Assembly (NCBI GenBank): GCA_902761605.1
Contig: CACWLC010000004.1
Span: forward strand, 1-64,000
Direction: 5' to 3'
Length of the DNA stretch: 64,000 nt
Origin: an uncultured Prevotellaceae bacterium
Lineage (GTDB): Bacteria; Bacteroidota; Bacteroidia; Bacteroidales; Bacteroidaceae
The notes beneath the pieces are model-generated. The model was not told where the DNA came from. It saw only the letters and a list, made by a program, of their open reading frames with translations, and searched no databases. The position numbers and the translations under genes were made by a program. Positions within the stretch are counted from its first letter, which is position 1. Every line of letters starts with the position of its first letter. This document shows, piece by piece, positions 43,799 through 50,259 of the stretch.

Positions 43799-43859
43799 AA
43801 ATGCAAACTATATGCAAACTCCGATAGACAGGCGCTATCGGAGTTTTTTCATACCTTTG
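43799..43859 (+). promoter_or_regulatory. Terminator-promoter cassette, copy 2
   Basis: 27 of the first 28 bases match copy 1. TGCAAACT pair with 11-bp period, hairpin arms AACTCCGATA (43817-43826) and TATCGGAGTT (43836-43845) with a 9-base loop of unrelated sequence, T run, then -7 box TACCTTTG (43852-43859), 5 nt before the ATG. From cassette start to -7 box is 53 bp in both copies. Confidence 0.7.
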
Positions 43860-43864
43860 CCGCC

Positions 43865-44821
43865 ATGAATCGAAAAATCTCTCTCGTTATGCATAAACTA
43901 CAAACTATGCTCATCCTCGCCCTGCTGACGGTTCTGCCGCCAGTGGCGGGGATTTCCTGCTCTTCGCAGGCTCAAAGGAAATCGCAGCAAAAGGCATCCG
44001 ATCATGCTGTGCTGTCAGTAACTTATGAGGTTATCCGTCAGATGACTGAGGAAGACACGAGGAAGACAAAAGACCTGATGCGCCTCGACATCGGCAAACA
44101 TGCCTCGCAGTTTCGAAGTGTCATTATCGAGTGGGTTCAGGACAATGGTCTTGTATATGGCAGTCCCACAAGTCTCAACCATCCTTTTACTGGTTATAAA
44201 TGGCAGCACGAACAGGTGGTGAAGAATCTTCCGAAGCCAGGTTACCTCTACTTTACTCATGGGCGCATTTCTACTCGCGATAAGATAGAGGGCTTATTCA
44301 ATTGGAAATTTAGTGAGGGAGAGAAAATGGTCTGTGGATATCCTTGCAAAAAAGCGATGACAACTTTCAGAGGACGGACTTGGACAGCATGGTATGCATC
44401 ATCGTTACCTTATAGTGACGGACCTTGGAAACTATGTGGATTGCCTGGTGTTGTTCTCGAAGCAAGTGAGGCGGAGGGCAAGATTGCCTTTCGTTGCAAG
44501 AAAGTAGAAAAGAACACAGGCTATGGTATTGTGCTGGTTAAACAAAATAATACGCCGATGCTACGATTACAGTCGGACATGCTCGACGTTTATACCCCAG
44601 AACGAGCCGCAGAGCTACTGATGTTGGAACAATGGGACCAGATAGCCTTTTCTGATGTCATGCTGAACGCCTCTACAAACGGCATCAAAGGTAGTAAAAC
44701 GGAATATGTTGTCAAGGACGGCAAGAAAATAAGCATTCCTTCTAATCAGACTGCCATCCTCTATGAGGTATATCCTAATATCGACATGAAAGAAAAATAT
44801 CCACCTGCTATCATTAAATAA
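43865..44821 (+). CDS. GLPGLI family protein
   Basis: 318 residues, exported (signal peptide; a lipobox-like GISC near residue 32). Contains the family's name-giving stretch as WKLCGLPGVVLEA near residue 200, and KMVCGYPCKKA with a typical Cys pair. GLPGLI/Porph_ging proteins are Bacteroidota-specific, secreted, of unknown function. Leads a three-gene run with a TlpA-like and a TPR protein (13 bp and overlap), suggesting cooperation in the periplasm. Confidence 0.87.
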   Translation: MNRKISLVMHKLQTMLILALLTVLPPVAGISCSSQAQRKSQQKASDHAVLSVTYEVIRQMTEEDTRKTKDLMRLDIGKHASQFRSVIIEWVQDNGLVYGSPTSLNHPFTGYKWQHEQVVKNLPKPGYLYFTHGRISTRDKIEGLFNWKFSEGEKMVCGYPCKKAMTTFRGRTWTAWYASSLPYSDGPWKLCGLPGVVLEASEAEGKIAFRCKKVEKNTGYGIVLVKQNNTPMLRLQSDMLDVYTPERAAELLMLEQWDQIAFSDVMLNASTNGIKGSKTEYVVKDGKKISIPSNQTAILYEVYPNIDMKEKYPPAIIK

Positions 44822-44834
44822 TTACTTTTGCAAT

Positions 44835-46097
44835 ATGAAACGAATTAAGACATTGTTATTAGTCCTTATTCTATCGATGTGCGCAATGGCCCAAAGCGAA
44901 CGCTTTTCGATTACGCTAAACGTGGACTCGGCCATCGCCAGTGAACCACAGAAAGTGTATCTGTATTCGATGATTGAGAAACAGATGCAGTTACACGACT
45001 CGCTCAGTATCGACTCTGTACACCGTATTGGTACAATGCATGGAAAGGTGCCCTATGAGTATGCCGTTAACCTGATGTTCGCACGTAGAGGCCCAGGTGT
45101 AGTGCCCGTTGTGGTGAAGAATGGTGACAGCATTACCATTCACGTCGGCGACGAGGACGATGGTTTCCGACTGCGCTATCCAAGAAGGACAGAAGGATCG
45201 GAAGCTATGAAGGAATATGTAGGTTATCAGCTTATGCAGGATAGCCTTGACAACATCCGTACAAAGGTCAGGATGCAGATGCAACTCATGGGGCTCCCTG
45301 AGGCAAAAAAGGATTCGCTGAAAAAGCTGGATGATATGCTATTCCGCGAATATGAGCATAATAAGGAGATTTTTGCTATGAACGCCAAGTATCCTTATGC
45401 AGCGATGGGTGTAGGCGGCAACATCTACAGCAACCATAAATGGAGCCCAACTACTCACACTTACAAGGAAGAAATCGTTGACTCAATCATGAATTCACTA
45501 ATAAAGCGCTTTCCTGATTATCCACCTATCCGTGCCCTCGTGAATGACAGCACGCTTGGCAATTATATGTCGGCAGAGAGTTTTTCTATCAACAGTATTT
45601 TCTGGAAACGCTATAGCAATCGTTTTTATGATAGCGAGACCGACTCGATAATCCGTCCATTAAAAGTGGGAGACTATTTCAATATCCTCAGCCTTAACCA
45701 ATATCGGGGACAATACCTGTATGTTGACTTTTGGGCTTCATGGTGTCAGCCCTGTCTGATGCAGATGCCAAACATAAAGCAGGCTGCTCAGATGTTCTCA
45801 AAAGACTTGATGGTCTACCTAATCTCTATCGACAAGTCTGGCAAAGAGTGGTGGAGCGCTGTGAAAGAACATGATCTACGCAATCACTTGGAAGACGAGC
45901 ATCCTTATATGATACACAACATCAGAGCCTACGACCAGAAGGGTAATATGAACTCTGACGTACGTTCACTTGGCATAAAGACTATCCCACACAATTATCT
46001 TATAGACCGCTCAGGGCGTATCATCGCCAAGAATATCTCTGGCGCGATGCTTATCGACAAAATGCAACAACTATTGGAAAAGGAGAAACAACAATGA
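44835..46097 (+). CDS. TlpA-like periplasmic thioredoxin-fold protein
   Basis: 420 residues, signal peptide (cut near AMAQ). An N-terminal ~270-residue lobe of DUF4369-like character precedes a thioredoxin fold with active-site WCQPC near residues 303-307 (YLYVDFWASWCQPCLMQMP) and the cis-Pro loop TIPHNY. Likely a thiol-disulfide oxidoreductase in the periplasm. Overlaps the TPR gene by ATGA. Confidence 0.88.
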   Translation: MKRIKTLLLVLILSMCAMAQSERFSITLNVDSAIASEPQKVYLYSMIEKQMQLHDSLSIDSVHRIGTMHGKVPYEYAVNLMFARRGPGVVPVVVKNGDSITIHVGDEDDGFRLRYPRRTEGSEAMKEYVGYQLMQDSLDNIRTKVRMQMQLMGLPEAKKDSLKKLDDMLFREYEHNKEIFAMNAKYPYAAMGVGGNIYSNHKWSPTTHTYKEEIVDSIMNSLIKRFPDYPPIRALVNDSTLGNYMSAESFSINSIFWKRYSNRFYDSETDSIIRPLKVGDYFNILSLNQYRGQYLYVDFWASWCQPCLMQMPNIKQAAQMFSKDLMVYLISIDKSGKEWWSAVKEHDLRNHLEDEHPYMIHNIRAYDQKGNMNSDVRSLGIKTIPHNYLIDRSGRIIAKNISGAMLIDKMQQLLEKEKQQ

Positions 46098-47083
46098 AGA
46101 AATTGCTGATTATAATATTAACTGTTCACTATTCGTTATTCACTTCTAGCCAGACAGACAGTCTTAGGCAAGAAGCACAATATTGGGCAGAGCGGGGATA
46201 TTTCAATAAGAGCCTTGAAGTATCAAGGCGGTTATCAGACGACAGCCTGACTATCAGCGATATGCGGCTACGTTATGATAATTTTGCCAATCTGGGTAAT
46301 CTCGATTCGCTCTTCTACTGGGGAGATAAAATCCTGAAGCGCGACCCTTATAATATCTCGCTGATTCTCGACTACACGCCTCGCCTGAATAAAGGCAAGG
46401 CGTCAGATATGGGAGGCAGGGTGACATATCCTGAGAAAGTTATCGATATCTGCAAGAAGTATCGTGAGCGCGATTCTACACATATTCTTGTAAATCGCCA
46501 ATTGGCAGAGGCCTATTATAATATAGGTAACTTCGACCTTGCCCTACCCTCTCTGAAACAATTAGAGTCTGTGGGCGACACTTGCTTCGGCACACTTTAT
46601 TCCCTCGGACTTACCTATCAGCGTATGGGAGATAACAGCAGTGCCTACGATTATCTATCGCGAGCCACCATTATCAATATCGATGCTAATCCCTATTGCC
46701 TCTTTACCCTCGGCATTGTATGTAATCGCATTGGATATGGTGCCGAAGCCCTAAGTTATCTCGATATGGCAAAGGAGCGGATGATGCCAGACCGCAAAAC
46801 TCTCTTTCGATTGCATAAGGAACTGGCAGAGGCTTTTCGTATGAAAGGTGAGCACGACTTCCGTCTTGAAGAATTACAGGAGTGTATGAAACTGGCTGAT
46901 GAGAAAGACGTCAACGAGCTGACCTACGAAATGGGGCAGTGCTACTTTATGCTGAAGCAGCGAGACAAGGCTAAGGAATATTTCAATAAATTCCTCGATG
47001 CCACTCAGAACAAAGAATACAACGACAATATAAAGTTCAAACGCGAATCAGCCGAACAAACTCTCCGTATGATGATGTGGTAA
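46094..47083 (+). CDS. Exported TPR protein, paralogue of 27794-29053
   Basis: 329 residues, signal peptide (ending near TSSQ) and ~7 tetratricopeptide repeats. Aligns with the TPR protein of the first BlaI-M56 module, e.g. ILVNRQLAEAYYNIGNFD. Its signal peptide coding sequence contains a copy of the dispersed TTCACT-type repeat (46121-46145), which encodes TVHYSLFT; the peptide is still hydrophobic, so export may survive. End of the GLPGLI-TlpA-TPR operon. Confidence 0.75.
   Translation: MKKLLIIILTVHYSLFTSSQTDSLRQEAQYWAERGYFNKSLEVSRRLSDDSLTISDMRLRYDNFANLGNLDSLFYWGDKILKRDPYNISLILDYTPRLNKGKASDMGGRVTYPEKVIDICKKYRERDSTHILVNRQLAEAYYNIGNFDLALPSLKQLESVGDTCFGTLYSLGLTYQRMGDNSSAYDYLSRATIINIDANPYCLFTLGIVCNRIGYGAEALSYLDMAKERMMPDRKTLFRLHKELAEAFRMKGEHDFRLEELQECMKLADEKDVNELTYEMGQCYFMLKQRDKAKEYFNKFLDATQNKEYNDNIKFKRESAEQTLRMMMW
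46121..46145. repeat. Dispersed TTCACT-type repeat, copy 2 (inside a coding region)
   Basis: CACTATTCGTTATTCACT at 46127-46144 is identical to 8426-8443. It lies inside the signal peptide of the TPR gene. Confidence 0.7.
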
Positions 47084-47157
47084 AGAATACTATTCCGTTA
47101 TTCGTCAATAAATTCTAAAAGATGAGGTCAAATTGAATTCTTTTCAAATAAAAGCCT

Positions 47158-47165
47158 TACTTTTG
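47158..47165 (+). promoter_or_regulatory. -7 box of the first winged-helix regulator
   Basis: TACTTTTG followed by GCAAA, 29 nt before the ATG. No 11-bp repeat is visible at the -52 position, in contrast to its possible target promoters. Confidence 0.5.
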
Positions 47166-47194
47166 CAAACAGATATGGAAGATAAGTAGTTAGT

Positions 47195-47887
47195 ATGAAA
47201 CAGCGATATGCAGTCATTGTGCTTTTTGCATTGATAGTAGCTTCAAGTCTAACCAGCTTTAGCAGCTATAGTTCAACAAGTAGGCTGGTGAATGAGGATA
47301 TGGATAGAGCACTGGCTATTGCTTTGGAGGAACAGCAGAGCAATGTAATCAGTCAGGATACCATCCTCACGTTCAATAACCATTTGCAGATTCCCGAATT
47401 GCGAGGGAAAGCTACTTTAGCAGTAGACACCCGAGGCCAGAAGTTCAAAGCATATGCCCATTGTTCAGAAGCAACGATTTTTGCCATATCAGATCAGAGA
47501 TTTACAGCTGTCCTTTGGGCTATGACAATCATATGGGCTACCTTCTGTTTGTATCGCAGAAAAAGGATTGTGCCATTATTGGCTAATATGACCCATTATG
47601 GTGGATTAAGTTTCTCAGAATCTGATGGGCGTTTCTTGGATCATCAAGGCCAGCTTCTTAAGCTCACTCCCATGCAGCACCAATTAATGGAGATGTTCTT
47701 CCGTTCATCAACGCACTCACTTACAAAAACAGAAATCTGCAATGCCCTTTGGCCAAAGAAACCAGATGCCAGCGAGACCCTATACACACTCATCCGACGC
47801 ATCAAACCTGTCATAGAGGAACACTCCAACTTAAAAATAGAATCAGACAGGGGAAAGGCCTACGAATTGAAAATAAAAGCCGTTTAG
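47195..47887 (+). CDS. Membrane-anchored OmpR-type winged-helix regulator 1
   Basis: 230 residues. Hydrophobic N-terminus (~5-22), a ~80-residue periplasmic part with EQQSNVISQDT and NHLQIPELRGKATLAVD, a second membrane helix (~107-124, VLWAMTIIWATFCLY), then a cytoplasmic OmpR/PhoB-like winged helix (~145-228, LTPMQHQLMEMFF ... KTEICNALWP ... ETLYTLIRRIKPVI). No receiver domain: a one-component transmembrane regulator. Its paralogue at 53556-54242 is very similar, notably in the DNA-binding part. Candidate targets: the TGCAAACT promoters upstream. Confidence 0.85.
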   Translation: MKQRYAVIVLFALIVASSLTSFSSYSSTSRLVNEDMDRALAIALEEQQSNVISQDTILTFNNHLQIPELRGKATLAVDTRGQKFKAYAHCSEATIFAISDQRFTAVLWAMTIIWATFCLYRRKRIVPLLANMTHYGGLSFSESDGRFLDHQGQLLKLTPMQHQLMEMFFRSSTHSLTKTEICNALWPKKPDASETLYTLIRRIKPVIEEHSNLKIESDRGKAYELKIKAV

Positions 47888-47925
47888 GGTTTAGTAATTC
47901 GCTTTTCGTGTGTATTAATTAATGT

Positions 47926-48207
47926 ATGACAGACGAAAAGGAACTCGAAAAGCTGTTCAAACAGCATTACCGTCAGATGTATCGGCTGGCCACCATACTT
48001 CTGCACGACGATGCGGAGAGCAAGGATGTGGTGCACGATTTCCTGCTTAATAGTCGTTCATTCGTAGGTAGCATCACCACAGGTCCAAGTGTCTTCATCA
48101 TGAAGCTTAGAGTGGACGATCCGCATATGCAGGCCGTCGATTGTCCTCAAGACCGTCTGGCATCGTCATTGTCACAGACCATAGATGTCCGTGCTACCAT
48201 ATCATAA
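47926..48207 (+). pseudogene. Truncated ECF sigma factor
   Basis: The first ~40 residues (LFKQHYRQMYRLATILLHDDAESKDVVHDFLL) match the start of region 2 of an ECF sigma factor and resemble the intact gene at 49199 (LFMQHYAKMLRVARTILYDEQES). After that the frame has nothing in common with sigma regions 2.3-4, and regions 3-4 are missing. I read it as a remnant cut by deletion, with the rest chance sequence. A small functional DNA-free protein is unlikely. Confidence 0.65.
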
Positions 48208-48290
48208 AAGAGTCTTAAAGAGCAAGCCCCTCGATGAGTTAAGGTCAAAAGTGAAGCTTTTTTTGTTTTCTGGTCGAAAAATTCGATTGT

Positions 48291-48476
48291 CTAATCCTGG
48301 AAAATGGGGTTATCTGCTATTACTTGCTTTGCAGGAATACGGCGAATAATCTGGTCAGCTCCACAAACAACTACATCCTGACCCCTTAATGCTTTTTCCT
48401 GAAGCATTCTTTTTTCTGCCAACTCTAATCCCCGACGCAATTTTTCGTTAAACTCCTGTATTTCTTTATTTGACAT
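48291..48476 (-). CDS. Small protein coupled to the zeta-like kinase
   Basis: 61 residues, mostly charged helix (NKEIQEFNEKLRRGLELAEKRMLQEKALRGQD), with the C-terminus IRRIPAKQV. No HTH, so unlike PezA/epsilon antitoxins. It starts inside the last codons of the zeta-like gene (11-nt overlap), so it is co-translated. It may be its neutralising partner, but this is an inference. Confidence 0.55.
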   Translation of the reverse strand: MSNKEIQEFNEKLRRGLELAEKRMLQEKALRGQDVVVCGADQIIRRIPAKQVIADNPIFQD

Positions 48477-49041
48477 AACTCTGCATCTTTAGGTACAACA
48501 TTTCTTCGTCTATTACAGTATCGGCATTTCTGCCACCAGAGGCTATCTGCTTACGAGGATTCTCACTATTATCAAATATAACCCAAGAATCCACTTCTTG
48601 CATAAACAAATTAAACAAGTTGCATATGCCAGCAATGTATCTTCTATTAATAATATCTGGGGGGATGTTATGACCACCATTGGCAACTCGCTCTGAAACA
48701 CGCAATTGAGCAAGCTTTGGGGAGTTAAGCCAGAAGAATAACACTGTTACCACATATCCTTTTGTTCGTGCACGACGTACAAGATTTATATAGGACTTAG
48801 TAGCAAGAGTAGTCTCAATAGAGAACGTTTTGCCTTTCTCCAATAGTTCATCTATTCGTTTCAGCATCAAACGTCCTGCTTCTATTGCAACACTCTCCGG
48901 ATTGAATGGTGAAAGGCCTCTTGCAATCTCATCAGCATTCACGAACTCCTTACAATCAAGGATTTCGGGAAGTACTGTATATGATGCCGTTGTTTTTCCT
49001 GCACCATTGCAGCCACTGATGATATACAAGTTCTTATTCAT
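48466..49041 (-). CDS. Zeta-toxin-family P-loop kinase
   Basis: 191 residues from the ATG at 49041, which a minus-strand -7 box TACCTTTG (49051-49058) precedes by 9 nt; the longer frame to 49131 would start before the promoter. Walker A SGCNGAGKTT near residues 9-18; FSIETTLATKSY is the second zeta motif. Zeta toxins phosphorylate UDP-N-acetylglucosamine and block wall synthesis; many distant relatives have other small-molecule roles, so toxicity is not certain. Confidence 0.8.
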   Translation of the reverse strand: MNKNLYIISGCNGAGKTTASYTVLPEILDCKEFVNADEIARGLSPFNPESVAIEAGRLMLKRIDELLEKGKTFSIETTLATKSYINLVRRARTKGYVVTVLFFWLNSPKLAQLRVSERVANGGHNIPPDIINRRYIAGICNLFNLFMQEVDSWVIFDNSENPRKQIASGGRNADTVIDEEMLYLKMQSYVK

Positions 49042-49130
49042 TTCTGGAGGCAAAGGTACGAATAAGTGAGCACAATACAAAACAAAAAGACTTTTTTTTG
49101 TTCCACAGAAGCTTTTTCGTATATTATTCA

Positions 49131-49138
49131 TAACTTTG
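49131..49138 (+). promoter_or_regulatory. -7 box of the ECF sigma gene at 49199
   Basis: TAACTTTG followed by GCATC, 60 nt before the start codon. Confidence 0.5.
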
Positions 49139-49198
49139 CATCAAAAAATGTGTTGAGGTTAGCATTTGGGACCTCTGTAGGGTATTATAATAAAAGAC

Positions 49199-49672
49199 GT
49201 GATGGAAAGACAAATGATTCAGCAGCTGTTCATGCAGCACTATGCCAAGATGTTGAGGGTGGCGCGCACTATCCTCTACGACGAGCAGGAGAGCCAGGAT
49301 GTGGTTTGCGACATCTTTGCAAGCCTGCTTCACGGACATGTGGCTCTGATGCCTGAGACAGCGGAGAACTATCTTTTGAGAAGTGTCCGCAACCGTTGCC
49401 TCAAGAGGTTGCGCCATACATCGGTTCCCATCGCTGCGAGCGGCTATGCTGGACAAACCGACGATTCTGAAGAAGAAGACGAACGGTTGGCAGACATAGA
49501 CGAGTTCATTGCAAGCCATCTTTCCGCACAAGAGCAACGCATCTTCCGCCACCGTTTCTCCGACGGGCTCAGCTATGAAGAGATTGCCACCGCCGAAGGT
49601 ATCAGTCGTGTTGCCGTATGGAAACATCTTTCCCACGCCTTGAACCTAATCAGAAACCATTTTAACAAGTAA
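49199..49672 (+). CDS. ECF sigma factor
   Basis: 157 residues (Met codons at 49199 and 49202). Region 2 (LFMQHYAKMLRVARTILYDEQESQDVVCDIFASLL ... NYLLRSVRNRCLKRLR) and region 4 (LSAQEQRIFRHRFSDGLSYEEIATAEGISRVAVWKHLSHAL) are both complete. Starts the ECF-DUF4974-receptor cluster; it should transcribe envelope genes when released by the next protein. Confidence 0.92.
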   Translation: MMERQMIQQLFMQHYAKMLRVARTILYDEQESQDVVCDIFASLLHGHVALMPETAENYLLRSVRNRCLKRLRHTSVPIAASGYAGQTDDSEEEDERLADIDEFIASHLSAQEQRIFRHRFSDGLSYEEIATAEGISRVAVWKHLSHALNLIRNHFNK

Positions 49673-49677
49673 GGACT

Positions 49678-50253
49678 ATGCAAACCCCAGACAAAAAGAA
49701 GCAGATGTTTCTTGACATGCAGGAGCATCCCGAGAAGTACTCAGAAGAGCAGATAGAGACCATGATGGACGATCTCGATCGTTTGCCCGATGTAGATGTC
49801 GCTTGGCAGGAGTTTCAACAGACAGGGCAATCCTCTCCACGACGTTGGCTTAAAGCAGCCGCTTCAATCATCGGCGTCCTGATGCTCTCAGGTATTGCTT
49901 ATGCTGCTGTACATATCATCAGTCGTAATGCAGGAGTGGATGAGGAAACCCCGACTCATGAAGTTCAGAATATTAATTCACCACTAAATGATGATGCTAT
50001 TGTCGAGACATTCACGACAGACAGCATCCCACAGACGCGTATCTTCGAGAACACACCACTCGACGAGATGGTAAGCGAGATAGCCCATTATTATAATAAG
50101 GTGGCTGACATCCAGAGCAAGGAGGCCCACGAACTGCGCCTTTATTACAAGTGGGACCCTAAGGATGCACTTGAAAATGTTGTTGACGACCTGAACCACT
50201 TCGATCACGTGAACCTCGCCATCGAGGACGACAAACTGATTGTGAAACCTTAA
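49678..50253 (+). CDS. Short anti-sigma-like protein with DUF4974-type C-terminus
   Basis: 191 residues: an N-terminal cytoplasmic part (~1-55) that probably binds the sigma factor, a membrane helix (~60-80, SIIGVLMLSGIAYAAVHII), and a C-terminal periplasmic DUF4974 region (~110-191, NTPLDEMVSEIAHYYN). The FecR domain of full anti-sigma proteins is absent or much shortened. It follows the sigma gene by 5 bp. Confidence 0.8.
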   Translation: MQTPDKKKQMFLDMQEHPEKYSEEQIETMMDDLDRLPDVDVAWQEFQQTGQSSPRRWLKAAASIIGVLMLSGIAYAAVHIISRNAGVDEETPTHEVQNINSPLNDDAIVETFTTDSIPQTRIFENTPLDEMVSEIAHYYNKVADIQSKEAHELRLYYKWDPKDALENVVDDLNHFDHVNLAIEDDKLIVKP

Positions 50254-50259
50254 TCCCCC

